From Clostridium sp. CAG:914 (GTDB lineage: Bacteria > Bacillota_I > Bacilli_A > RF39 > UBA660): 28,371 bases of DNA. The DNA is taken from assembly GCA_000437895.1 (NCBI GenBank), contig FR902123.1, positions 1-28,371 of the forward strand, read 5' to 3'. Positions within the stretch are counted from its first letter, which is position 1, and each line of letters starts with the position of its first letter. The notes beneath the pieces were generated by a model, which did no database searches, was not told where the DNA came from, and saw nothing but the letters and a program-made list of their open reading frames with translations. Shown one piece after another: positions 16,454-24,627 of the stretch. A program made the position numbers and the translations under genes.

Positions 16454-17206
16454 ATGGAAAATAGTAAAGGAAGAGGTATATTTTTAGGAGTAGTTAGTGT
16501 AGCTACCTTAATCGTTGCCATTATTGGTGCTACATTTGCATGGTTCTCAGCTTCAGTAAATAGTGGAGAAAACGATGTTAATTTAACTGCATATCAATTT
16601 GATGCAGAATTAACCGTAGATAGAGTTTTCCCTACTACTGATGAAAATGCTAGTAAGAAAATAATTCCTTTTGTTCCTGATAAAGTACTTAGAGAAGGAC
16701 AAGGAAATGAAACAAATAATATGAATTATGCCTTAAATGAAGCAACAGATAAATGCGTTGATTCAAGTGGTTACTTAGTTTGCTCATTATATAAAATAAC
16801 AGTAACTAACAATGGTAGTGATGCTATTGAATTAGATGGCACAGTAACTACAATGGAAACAACTCCAACAGAAACAGGAACTACCATGACAGCTAATGGT
16901 GACTTAAAAGCTCAAATTATAAGTTATGCTGAAGGAAAATATACTTATACCCATAATTTAAGTAAAGCACTTGCTCTACCAAACACAGTTAGTGGAAGTG
17001 GAAAACTTATTATGGATCCAGCAACATTAACCGTTGGAGCAACTCCAGGAGCTAATACTGCTGAACTTTATGTCCTAGTATGGTTAAATGACTCTACTGA
17101 AAACCAATCATCAATGATGGGTGCTAGCTATAAAGGTCAATTTATCTTTAGTGCCGTTGGTATGGGTACAGGAAACAAATTAACTGGTACATTTAAATTA
17201 GGATAA
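16454..17206 (+). CDS. SipW-type exported protein, TasA/CalY-like, tandem copy 3
   Basis: This 250-residue member of the array keeps the first 29 residues almost unchanged (IFLGVVSVATLIVAIIG then ATFAWF), but the exported domain has diverged. The SipW-type box ends WF rather than YF, and only one Cys pair remains (101 and 110, within CVDSSGYLVCSLYKITV). LTVDRVFP replaces the GTL start, and KKIIPFVP replaces the NMIPV motif. The C-terminal repeat unit has VWLNDSTENQ and ends KLTGTFKLG. The gene has its own promoter with the same spacing as copies 1 and 2, and GGAGG 12 bases before the ATG. It is likely a second subunit type rather than a spare copy; the function is inferred only from signal type and context. 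Confidence 0.72.
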   Translation: MENSKGRGIFLGVVSVATLIVAIIGATFAWFSASVNSGENDVNLTAYQFDAELTVDRVFPTTDENASKKIIPFVPDKVLREGQGNETNNMNYALNEATDKCVDSSGYLVCSLYKITVTNNGSDAIELDGTVTTMETTPTETGTTMTANGDLKAQIISYAEGKYTYTHNLSKALALPNTVSGSGKLIMDPATLTVGATPGANTAELYVLVWLNDSTENQSSMMGASYKGQFIFSAVGMGTGNKLTGTFKLG

Positions 17207-17213
17207 TAATTAG

Positions 17214-17240
17214 AAAAGTACGAAAAGTACTTTTTCTTTT
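17214..17240 (+). terminator. Terminator of TasA-like gene 3
   Basis: AAAAGTAC (17214-17221) pairs with GTACTTTT (17227-17234) around GAAAA, followed by a T-rich tract. Confidence 0.8.
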
Positions 17241-17284
17241 GACATTTTTCTATTCGTTACAATATATTTTTCCATTATTAGATA

Positions 17285-17313
17285 TTGAAAAAGAGCTCGT
17301 TTTCTGTTATTAT
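17285..17313 (+). promoter_or_regulatory. Promoter of TasA-like gene 4
   Basis: -35 TTGAAA (17285-17290), 17-base spacer, -10 TATTAT (17308-17313). Same architecture as the other three, but the leader is shorter with a different ribosome site (ATAGGTGAT). Confidence 0.65.
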
Positions 17314-17331
17314 ATTAATATAGGTGATAAT

Positions 17332-18030
17332 ATGAATAACAAAAAGACTGCTTTAATATTTATGGTTATTGTAGCTATGGTCATATTAATAATATCGGGA
17401 GCTACATTTGCTTGGTTTTCTGCCTTAATAAGTAGTGAAAACAACGCTGTTAATCTAAGTTCAGCAACTTTGGATATTAGCCTTGTAGAAGACTTATCAC
17501 TAATCAAAGGAAGAGTTATTCCATCGGCAGAAGAATATGTTGATATTGCAAGCAAGTATAGAAATGAATCTGGAGAAATAGATAAAAATAAATATTGCAT
17601 AGATGACAACGGTTATGAAATATGTAGTGTATATAAATTTACTGTTATTAATAACAGTTTAGACAATCCCGTACCTCTATATTTTACTTTAAAACCTAAC
17701 ATAAATAATTTTACTTATTTATATTTTAAAGTCTTAGATAGTGACTTTAATGAAGTTATGGGAAAAACACATTTAGACAATATTGAAGGAAAAACAGAAG
17801 AAGAAATTAATTCAATTGTCTTAACACCATTAAATAAAGTATTAGAAGCTTCTACCTCTATTACAGATCCTAGCTTTGTAACATATTACATTGTAATGTG
17901 GGTAGATGAAATTAATGAAAATCAGACTGAACTTGATTCAGGAAGAACTTTTGCTTCAACATTATTCGTGGAAGCAGGAACAGATGGAAAAGGCGTAACC
18001 GGTATGATGGTAGCCAATGGAACAGGATAA
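17332..18030 (+). CDS. SipW-type exported protein, TasA/CalY-like, divergent tandem copy 4
   Basis: The frame is open from 17239, but the ATG at 17332, just after AGGTGAT and downstream of the promoter, gives a normal signal segment and 232 residues. The N-terminus has Lys-Lys, a hydrophobic helix (about 7-22) and SGATFAWF (22-29). The exported part is acidic and not Ala-rich, unlike copies 1 and 2. It keeps a Cys pair (89, 98: CIDDNGYEICSVYKFTV), RVIPSAEE in place of NMIPV, and the VMWVDEINENQTELDSG turn near the C-terminus. It is the most diverged copy and has the weakest ribosome site, which fits a minor subunit such as an anchor or cap. That role is inference. Confidence 0.7.
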   Translation: MNNKKTALIFMVIVAMVILIISGATFAWFSALISSENNAVNLSSATLDISLVEDLSLIKGRVIPSAEEYVDIASKYRNESGEIDKNKYCIDDNGYEICSVYKFTVINNSLDNPVPLYFTLKPNINNFTYLYFKVLDSDFNEVMGKTHLDNIEGKTEEEINSIVLTPLNKVLEASTSITDPSFVTYYIVMWVDEINENQTELDSGRTFASTLFVEAGTDGKGVTGMMVANGTG

Positions 18031-18041
18031 CAAAATAAAAT

Positions 18042-18065
18042 AATTCCAATAATGGAATTTTTTTT
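18042..18065 (+). terminator. Terminator of TasA-like gene 4
   Basis: AATTCCA pairs with TGGAATT around ATAA, followed by a run of eight T. It ends the array just before the MarR operon promoter. Confidence 0.87.
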
Positions 18066-18077
18066 GATAAAAAAGTG

Positions 18078-18106
18078 TTGACAAAATATATAACGTGTTA
18101 TATATT
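18078..18106 (+). promoter_or_regulatory. Promoter of the MarR-ABC exporter operon
   Basis: Consensus -35 TTGACA (18078-18083), a 17-base spacer and -10 TATATT (18101-18106). Confidence 0.85.
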
Positions 18107-18107
18107 T
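18084..18107 (+). promoter_or_regulatory. 24-bp inverted-repeat operator, likely site for the MarR-type regulator
   Basis: AAATATATAAC and GTTATATATTT form a perfect 11-bp inverted repeat around a central GT. It fills the -35/-10 spacer and covers the -10 box, so a bound dimer would block RNA polymerase. This is the usual layout for MarR autorepression. Confidence 0.75.
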
Positions 18108-18131
18108 GTGTAATGTGTAAGGAAGTGTAAT

Positions 18132-18563
18132 ATGATAGATGATAAAAATATATGTATACTACTTAAATGTATTACCACAGAAATAGGTAAGAAGAAGAAT
18201 GCTTTATTTAGTAAATATGGTATTACTGGATTTCAAAGTGATATATTGGCTTTTCTATATAGAAATATAGATAAAGACATATATCAAAGGGATATAGAAA
18301 ATATGTTTAAGAAGAGTAATCCTGTTGTATCCGGAACATTAGATAGGTTAGAAAAGGCAGGCTTTATATATAGAGAGAAGTCTTTGAATGATTCAAGATA
18401 TAGAAGTATAAAACCTACGATTAAAGCTTTAGAAATTGGAGAAAATATAAGAAGAGAGTTAGATAATTTTTATGATTTTAAAGAAGTTTTAAGTAAAGAA
18501 GAGATTAAAAAATTAGAATATTTATTAAAGAAAATGTATGATTATACATTAAAAATAATATAA
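18132..18563 (+). CDS. MarR family transcriptional regulator
   Basis: A 143-residue winged helix-turn-helix protein. The N- and C-terminal helices form the dimer interface, and the DNA-binding part spans about residues 30-95: a helix with GITGFQSDILAFLY, the recognition region NPVVSGTLDRLEKAGFI (about 67-83) and the wing REKSLNDSRYRSI, whose D-x-R core is the MarR family hallmark. It precedes two ABC exporter genes by 16 bases and is driven by a promoter covered by a perfect inverted repeat, so it probably represses itself and the exporter until a ligand releases it. The ligand is unknown. AAGGAAGTG is the likely ribosome site. Length is normal for the family. Confidence 0.92.
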   Translation: MIDDKNICILLKCITTEIGKKKNALFSKYGITGFQSDILAFLYRNIDKDIYQRDIENMFKKSNPVVSGTLDRLEKAGFIYREKSLNDSRYRSIKPTIKALEIGENIRRELDNFYDFKEVLSKEEIKKLEYLLKKMYDYTLKII

Positions 18564-18579
18564 TTACAGAGGTGAGAAA

Positions 18580-20343
18580 ATGATAAAAATATTTAAACAA
18601 TTTAATAAAAAAGATTGGGTTTTAATTTTTGTGGTAGCTATATTAATAGTATTTCAAGTATGGTTTGATTTAAAATTACCTGACTATATGAGTGAAATTA
18701 CAAGGATACTTCAATCGGAAGGTTATATTATAAAAGATATATTAGCACAGGGTGGCTATATGTTATTATGTGCTTTTGGTTCTTTAGGAAGTGCTGTTAT
18801 TGTCGGATATATTACTTCTTTTATATCAGCTGATTTTTCTATGAATCTACGTAGACGTATATTTAAGAAAGTTGAAGACTTTGGCATGACAGAGATTAAA
18901 AAGTTTGAAACTAGTAGTTTAATTACTAGAACGACAAATGATGTTACACAGTTAGAAATGTTGGTGGCTATGGGTATGCAGATGATTATTAAGTCCCCAG
19001 TTATGTGTGTATGGGCCATTACCAAGATAATTAATAAAAATGTTGAATGGAGTTTACTTGTTTTAGCAGGTGTTGCAATTCTGTTAGTAACTATTGGAAT
19101 ACTTCTAAAAATCGTATATCCACGTTTTGAGAAAGTACAAAAATTAATAGATAAAGTTAACGGTGTAACAAGAGAGAATGTTACTGGTATTAGGGTAGTT
19201 AGAGCGTTTAACGCTGAAGAGTATCAAGAAAATAGATTTGATAAAGTTAATAATGATTTAACTAATATGCAATTATTTAATCAAAAATGTTTTGCTATAT
19301 TAGATCCAATTATGAATATAGTTATGCATTTCTTAACTTTAGGTATATACTTTATTGGAGCTTATTTAATTGAAGCAGCTCACATGATAGATAAAATAAC
19401 TTTATTTTCTAATATGGTTGTATTCTCTAGTTATGGTATGCAAGTTATTATGTCATTCTTAATGCTTGCCATGATATTTATGATATTACCACGTGCTAGT
19501 GTATCTGCTAAAAGAATAAATGAAGTATTAGACGAAGAATTATCTTTAAAAGATGGTACTCTTGATGGTAATGAAGCCTTAGAGGTAGGAACAGTAGAAT
19601 TTAAAAATGTATCTTTCAAGTATCCAGATGCTTCTGAGTATGTTCTTAAAAATATTAGTTTTAAAGTTAATAAGGGAGAGACAGTTGCTTTCATTGGTTC
19701 AACTGGAAGTGGTAAGTCAACATTAATTAATCTAATACCAAGATTTTACGATGCCACAGAAGGTGAAGTATTAATAGATGGTATTAATATTAAGGATTAC
19801 AAATTAAAAGAATTACATAACAAAATAGGTTATGTACCACAAAAAGCTGTTATGTTTACAGGTAGTGTTAAATCTAATGTTGGATATGGCTCTGTAAATG
19901 GTACTAAACCTACATTAGGTAAAATAAAAGAAGCTCTTGATGTTGCCCAAGCTAGTTCTTTTGTTAAGGATATGGATGGAGAATATGAAGCTCATATAGC
20001 ACAAGGAGGAACAAATGTATCTGGTGGTCAAAAACAAAGATTATCTATAGCTAGAGCTATAGCAAGAGACCCTGAAATATATATTTTTGACGATAGTTTT
20101 TCTGCTTTAGATTTTAAAACAGATGCTACACTTCGTCACACACTAAAAGAATATACTAAAGATGCTACATCTCTAATCGTAGCACAAAGAATAGGAACAA
20201 TTATTAATGCTGATAAAATAGTTGTGTTAAATGAAGGAGAATGTGTCGGAATAGGTACACATAAAGAATTATTAAAAAGTTGTAAGATATATAAGGAAAT
20301 TGCTTTATCGCAACTTTCAAAGGAGGAGTTAGAAAATGCCTAG
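18580..20343 (+). CDS. ABC exporter half-transporter, subunit with degenerate ATP site
   Basis: A 587-residue multidrug-type ABC exporter with a six-helix membrane domain (about 1-320) fused to an ATPase domain. Walker A is GSTGSGKST (373-381), the signature is VSGGQKQR, and Walker B is IYIFDDSFSALD. The catalytic Glu after Walker B is Asp here (D505) and the switch His is Gln (Q536, VAQR). These are the marks of the non-hydrolysing member of heterodimeric exporters such as BmrCD or TM287/288. The next gene supplies the complementary canonical residues. The genes overlap by 8 bases, so equal synthesis is likely. It is under the MarR-type operator. The transported substrate, perhaps a drug or peptide, cannot be read from the sequence. 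Confidence 0.93.
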   Translation: MIKIFKQFNKKDWVLIFVVAILIVFQVWFDLKLPDYMSEITRILQSEGYIIKDILAQGGYMLLCAFGSLGSAVIVGYITSFISADFSMNLRRRIFKKVEDFGMTEIKKFETSSLITRTTNDVTQLEMLVAMGMQMIIKSPVMCVWAITKIINKNVEWSLLVLAGVAILLVTIGILLKIVYPRFEKVQKLIDKVNGVTRENVTGIRVVRAFNAEEYQENRFDKVNNDLTNMQLFNQKCFAILDPIMNIVMHFLTLGIYFIGAYLIEAAHMIDKITLFSNMVVFSSYGMQVIMSFLMLAMIFMILPRASVSAKRINEVLDEELSLKDGTLDGNEALEVGTVEFKNVSFKYPDASEYVLKNISFKVNKGETVAFIGSTGSGKSTLINLIPRFYDATEGEVLIDGINIKDYKLKELHNKIGYVPQKAVMFTGSVKSNVGYGSVNGTKPTLGKIKEALDVAQASSFVKDMDGEYEAHIAQGGTNVSGGQKQRLSIARAIARDPEIYIFDDSFSALDFKTDATLRHTLKEYTKDATSLIVAQRIGTIINADKIVVLNEGECVGIGTHKELLKSCKIYKEIALSQLSKEELENA

Positions 20344-22300
20344 AATGGGTCCTCATGGAAATGGAAAAATGGAAAAGTCTAAAGACTTTAAAGGAACTTT
20401 AATTAAAATATTTAATAATTTAGGTAAATGGAAATATGTTTTAATATTTGCTTTAGGTATGGCCGCCTTAAGTGCTATATTAGCATTAGTAGCTCCAAAT
20501 AAATTATCAGACTTAACTGATGAAATTACTTTAGGTATCACCCCTAATATTAGTGAGAATATCATTAAAGATATTATGACTAGTGATGACATTACCATAG
20601 AAGATAAAATGGCTCTACAGTCATTAATGGAAAATCTAAAGAATAGTGGTAAAGAATTAGATGATATTCTATTGCAATTAGATAATTTACCCGATAGTAT
20701 TTATTCTATTATTAAGCCTAAAATGGATATAGCTAAAATTAAAAGTATGGCTTTGGTATTAGCTATAATATATATGTTAAGTGCTATATTTAGTTATATA
20801 GAATCCATTCTAACTACAATTATTGCTAATAAATATGCTTATAAATTAAGAAGAAATATTAGTAAGAAGATTAATAAGTTACCTTTAAGATATTTTGATA
20901 GTCATGAGACGGGTGATGTATTATCTCGTGTTACTAATGATATAGACACTGTTGCTCAAACCATGAATAATACGATTGCTTCATTAGTTAGTTCTATAAC
21001 ACTATTTATTGGTAGTATTATAATGATGTTTGTTACTAACTGGCAAATGGCTTTAACCGCTATTATATCTAGTTTATTTGGTTTTATGTTTATGTCTATA
21101 ATACTATCTAAGAGTCAAAAGTATTTTATGCAAAGACAAGTTGAACTTGGTAACTTAAATGCTCATATAGAAGAAGTGTATTCTGGTCATAATGTTGTTA
21201 AGGCGTATAATGGCGATATAGAAGCTATGGAAGAGTTTGATAAGTTAAATAAAAACTTATATGTTTGTAATAAAAAGAGTCAATTCTTATCAGGCATTAT
21301 GCAACCATTAATGGGATTTATTGGAAACTTTAGTTATGTAGCTGTATGTGTTGTTGGAGCTATATTAGTAAGTAAAAATATTATTACTTTTGGTATTATC
21401 GTAGCCTTTATGATATATGTTAGATTATTTACTAATCCATTAACTAGAATAGCTCAAGCAATGACACAACTTCAATCTATGACAGCAGCAGGGGAACGTG
21501 TATTTGAGTTTTTAGAAGAAACGGAGATGCCAGATGAAAGCTATATAACTAAGAAATTAGATAAAAAAACTGTTAAAGGTGAAATAGAATTTAAACATGT
21601 TAAGTTCGGATATGATAAAAATAGAACTATTATAAAAGACTTTAATGCTATGATTAAGCCAGGTCAAAAGGTTGCTATTGTTGGCCCAACAGGTGCTGGT
21701 AAAACAACTATGGTTAACTTATTAATGAAGTTCTATGACATTAATGATGGAGATATCTTGATAGATGGCGTATCTACGAAAGAATTAACAAGAGAAAATA
21801 TTCATGATTTATTTGTAATGGTATTACAAGATACATGGTTATTTGAGGGTACTATTCGTGATAATATTAAATTTAATAAAGAAAATATAAGTGATGAAGA
21901 TATTATGAAATGTTGTGATGTCGTAGGTGTTAGTCACTTTATTAAAACTTTATCTGGAGAATTAGATGCTAAAATAGATGGTGGAGAATCAGTAAGCCAA
22001 GGACAAAAACAATTACTTACTATTGCACGTGGTATGATAGAAAATGCCCCATTTTTAATACTAGATGAAGCCACATCTAATGTAGATACCAGAACAGAAG
22101 AGTTAGTACAAAAAGCTATGGATAAATTAACAAAAGGAAAAACATCATTCATAATAGCACACAGATTATCTACGATTAAAAATGCTGATATAATACTTGT
22201 TATGAAAGATGGAAATATAGTAGAACAAGGAAAACATGATGAATTACTAAAAATGAATGGATTCTATGCTTCATTATATAATTCTCAATTTGAGTTATAG
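20336..22300 (+). CDS. ABC exporter half-transporter, subunit with canonical Walker B and switch residues
   Basis: This 654-residue partner of the preceding exporter begins with MPRMGPHG, a start often seen in this subunit type. Membrane helix 1 (about 33-50) is followed by a long extracytoplasmic loop of about 80 charged residues (roughly 58-135) before helix 2, then the rest of the membrane domain and an ATPase domain. Walker A is GPTGAGKTT (450-458), Walker B is FLILDEATS with catalytic E578, and the switch His is H609. The signature is SQGQ (554-557) instead of SGGQ, as expected for the subunit lending its signature to the degenerate site. AAAGGAGGAG inside the end of the previous gene is its ribosome site. 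Together they form one heterodimeric efflux pump. Confidence 0.94.
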   Translation: MPRMGPHGNGKMEKSKDFKGTLIKIFNNLGKWKYVLIFALGMAALSAILALVAPNKLSDLTDEITLGITPNISENIIKDIMTSDDITIEDKMALQSLMENLKNSGKELDDILLQLDNLPDSIYSIIKPKMDIAKIKSMALVLAIIYMLSAIFSYIESILTTIIANKYAYKLRRNISKKINKLPLRYFDSHETGDVLSRVTNDIDTVAQTMNNTIASLVSSITLFIGSIIMMFVTNWQMALTAIISSLFGFMFMSIILSKSQKYFMQRQVELGNLNAHIEEVYSGHNVVKAYNGDIEAMEEFDKLNKNLYVCNKKSQFLSGIMQPLMGFIGNFSYVAVCVVGAILVSKNIITFGIIVAFMIYVRLFTNPLTRIAQAMTQLQSMTAAGERVFEFLEETEMPDESYITKKLDKKTVKGEIEFKHVKFGYDKNRTIIKDFNAMIKPGQKVAIVGPTGAGKTTMVNLLMKFYDINDGDILIDGVSTKELTRENIHDLFVMVLQDTWLFEGTIRDNIKFNKENISDEDIMKCCDVVGVSHFIKTLSGELDAKIDGGESVSQGQKQLLTIARGMIENAPFLILDEATSNVDTRTEELVQKAMDKLTKGKTSFIIAHRLSTIKNADIILVMKDGNIVEQGKHDELLKMNGFYASLYNSQFEL

Positions 22301-22310
22301 TATATAAAAT

Positions 22311-22368
22311 AAAAGTTATAAGTTTCTCAAGACATAAGTAAAAGTTTTGATAATTTATAACTTTTTTT
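22311..22368 (+). terminator. Long terminator hairpin closing the MarR-ABC operon
   Basis: AAAAGTTATAA (22311-22321) pairs with TTATAACTTTT (22355-22365), with an inner stem TCAAGAC/GTTTTGA (22327-22333 with 22344-22350), then T residues. Confidence 0.85.
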
Positions 22369-22401
22369 ACTTTTTTATACAAAGATATATCCTTCCTCTA
22401 A

Positions 22402-22430
22402 TTGACAATATTTGATATATTTGTTAATAT
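22402..22430 (+). promoter_or_regulatory. thyX promoter
   Basis: -35 TTGACA (22402-22407), 17-base spacer, -10 TAATAT (22425-22430). The leader to the thyX start is about 45 bases. Confidence 0.75.
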
Positions 22431-22481
22431 TTATATAAGGAAAGAATAAGAATAGATATTATAGAAAGTAGGTTTTAATAT

Positions 22482-23642
22482 ATGGAAATAAGTATTTTAC
22501 CAAATACATATAGAAATTCAGATGGAACATTCAATATGGATTCCTCTCTTAAATTATGTGGACAAATAGCAGGAGTTTGTTATTCTAAGCATGGTTTTAG
22601 TAGTTTAGAAAAAGAAAGTGAAGACAAGACTTTAAATAGAATTGAAACAACTCTAAATAATGGACATCATAGCGTATATGATCATGTTAATGTTACTTTA
22701 AATATTAAAAATATACCTAAAATATTGGCAATGGTACTCAACAATGAGCACCAATATACAACAAGTGAAAAGTCGCTAAGATATACAGAAGCTATTGATG
22801 GAATGAGTAATAAAGAAATAGAATTATACAATAAATGGACTAATATACTAGAAGAAAAAATAAAAAAAAGATATCCAACTTTTGACGATAAACATATTAC
22901 TAAATTAGCTCGTGAAAATGCTAGATACTTTATATCTGTCTTCTATCCAACTGAAATGATTTATACCACTAGTATAAGACAACTTAACTTTATAGTGTCT
23001 GTTATGAAAAAATATATTAGTCAAGCTCAAAATGAAAATGGTTTAAAATTAGCAAAAAGTATGGAAGAGTTTATTTCTTTACTAGATAAACTAGGATTAT
23101 TAGAAGAAAGATTACAAGGAAATATAAAGAATAGAAGTTTATCATTATTTGGAACTAATTTAAAAGAATGCAATGAATATTATTCATGGGTATATTCTAC
23201 TAAATATATTGGTTCTTTAGCATCATTTGCACAAGCTCAGAGGCATAGAACTATTGATTATAAAATAGAATTTAGTAATGAAGGTTATTTTGTACCTCCA
23301 ATAATAATGGATGATGAAAATTTAGTACATGAATGGAATAAAGATATGGAAAGTGTAGATTCACTATTACCACAAGGAAAAAATGTTATAATATGTGAAA
23401 TGGGTACTTATGACAATTTTTTACTTAAATGTAGTGAAAGATTATGTACTAACGCTCAGTTAGAAATAAGGATGCAAACCAAAGAAGTTTTAACTAAATA
23501 CATTAATGCTCTAAAAGAAGCAAACAGTTCATTGTATGAAGAATTTAATTCATATTCTAAAGGAGCTAGATGTACATTTGGATATACATGTTCTAAACCA
23601 TGTAAATTTAGTGAGGGAATAACTTTAGTTAGTAAAATATAG
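22482..23642 (+). CDS. thyX: FAD-dependent thymidylate synthase, long ThyX-like form
   Basis: ThyX makes dTMP from dUMP using FAD and methylene-tetrahydrofolate. This 386-residue protein is longer than typical ThyX (about 220-250). The N-terminal half has HHSVYDH (62-68), matching the ThyX HxSxxEH region, and SEKSLRYTE (95-103), matching the end of the RHRxxSxxExSxRY motif; the RHR part itself reads NEH (88-90). An RHR triplet occurs in the second half (254-256, in AQAQRHRTIDYKIEF), suggesting an internal duplication with active-site parts shared between halves. A Cys-rich end (CTFGYTCSKPCKF, about 366-378) is unusual and might bind metal. It has its own promoter and is followed at 10 bases by a DUF2238 gene. 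Confidence 0.8.
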   Translation: MEISILPNTYRNSDGTFNMDSSLKLCGQIAGVCYSKHGFSSLEKESEDKTLNRIETTLNNGHHSVYDHVNVTLNIKNIPKILAMVLNNEHQYTTSEKSLRYTEAIDGMSNKEIELYNKWTNILEEKIKKRYPTFDDKHITKLARENARYFISVFYPTEMIYTTSIRQLNFIVSVMKKYISQAQNENGLKLAKSMEEFISLLDKLGLLEERLQGNIKNRSLSLFGTNLKECNEYYSWVYSTKYIGSLASFAQAQRHRTIDYKIEFSNEGYFVPPIIMDDENLVHEWNKDMESVDSLLPQGKNVIICEMGTYDNFLLKCSERLCTNAQLEIRMQTKEVLTKYINALKEANSSLYEEFNSYSKGARCTFGYTCSKPCKFSEGITLVSKI

Positions 23643-23652
23643 GAGTGAGTTT

Positions 23653-24444
23653 ATGTCAAAATTCAAATATAATTACAAGAATATGATAAAAGAAGCCCAA
23701 AAAGGGGAAAGAAGTCCATTAATTGTATATGGAATAATTAGGCTTTTAATTATTATATGTATGATTTTACAATTAATAAGAGGAGATTTACATAATGCAT
23801 TTCTTTGCTTTTTGGCCTTAGTTAGTTTATTTATCCCCATATTTGTTCAAGATAAATTTAAAATAAAATTGCCTAGTACATTAGAAATAATTATCTTTGT
23901 ATTTATTTTTGCATCAGAAATACTAGGAGAAATTAATAATTTTTATGGTATTATTCCATATTGGGATACTATGCTTCATACATTAAATGGCTTTTTAGCA
24001 GCAGGAGTAGGTTTATCCTTAGTTAATATCTTAAATGATAATAGTGTTAATATTAAACTATCGCCTTTATATATTACAGTATTTGCCTTCTGTTTTTCTA
24101 TGACTATAGGGGTTCTTTGGGAATTTATTGAGTTTGCTTGTGATAGAGTCCTTAATTCAGATATGCAAAAAGATTTTATTACAGATAAAGTATCTTCTGT
24201 TGAATTTAATGACGGACACATAACAAAAGTTATAGATAATATAGAATACACAATACTTTATGATAAAAATGATAAAGAACTATACAAAATAGAAGGTGGT
24301 TATTTAGATATTGGTCTTATAGACACCATGGAAGACTTAATAGTAAACTTTGTGGGAGCAATTACATTCTGTTTATTATGGTACTTTGATATAAGAAAAA
24401 TAGATGGATTTTTAAACAAACATTTTGTACCAGTTAAAAAATAG
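23653..24444 (+). CDS. DUF2238 (YjdF-like) integral membrane protein
   Basis: A 263-residue membrane protein with about six hydrophobic helices (roughly 24-42, 47-64, 75-92, 109-127, 138-158 and 232-250). Family marks are YWDTMLHTLNGFLAAGVG (about 102-119), FSMTIGVLWEFIEFACD (about 147-163) and, after an 80-residue polar loop, IDTMEDLIVNFVGA (about 219-232). Conserved Asp, His and Glu residues inside helices (WD, LH, WEF.EF, DTM.D) are typical of this family and suggest metal or proton handling, but no function is established. AGGAGTGAG is the ribosome site, 10 bases after thyX, so it is read from the thyX promoter. A terminator follows. No link to thymidylate metabolism is evident. Confidence 0.82.
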   Translation: MSKFKYNYKNMIKEAQKGERSPLIVYGIIRLLIIICMILQLIRGDLHNAFLCFLALVSLFIPIFVQDKFKIKLPSTLEIIIFVFIFASEILGEINNFYGIIPYWDTMLHTLNGFLAAGVGLSLVNILNDNSVNIKLSPLYITVFAFCFSMTIGVLWEFIEFACDRVLNSDMQKDFITDKVSSVEFNDGHITKVIDNIEYTILYDKNDKELYKIEGGYLDIGLIDTMEDLIVNFVGAITFCLLWYFDIRKIDGFLNKHFVPVKK

Positions 24445-24470
24445 ATTATTCAAAATATTATTAATAGATA

Positions 24471-24508
24471 AAAAACAAGGATACTTAAATTTATTCATCC
24501 TTGTTTTT
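24471..24508 (+). terminator. Intrinsic terminator after the DUF2238 gene
   Basis: AAAAACAAGGAT (24471-24482) pairs perfectly with ATCCTTGTTTTT (24497-24508) around a 14-base loop. The T-rich 3' arm suits termination. Confidence 0.85.
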
Positions 24509-24583
24509 AAATATTTAATTTTTTAAAACAATTATATTAGTATTACACCATTTAAAAATGGTTGAGAAAAATAAGCAAATATA

Positions 24584-24612
24584 TAGACAAATATTTTATA
24601 TTTTGATAAAAT
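24584..24612 (+). promoter_or_regulatory. Promoter of the ruvX-yrzB-mltG operon
   Basis: -35 TAGACA (24584-24589), 17-base spacer, -10 TAAAAT (24607-24612) with an upstream TG (extended -10). Transcription would begin about 10 bases before the ruvX GTG. Confidence 0.6.
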
Positions 24613-24627
24613 TGTCTTAGGTAGGAA

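Noticed and set aside
24548..24561. Small palindrome CCATTT-AA-AAATGG upstream of ruvX as a terminator or operator
   Set aside because: A 6-bp stem with a 2-base loop and no T run; the strong terminator at 24471-24508 already ends the previous operon.
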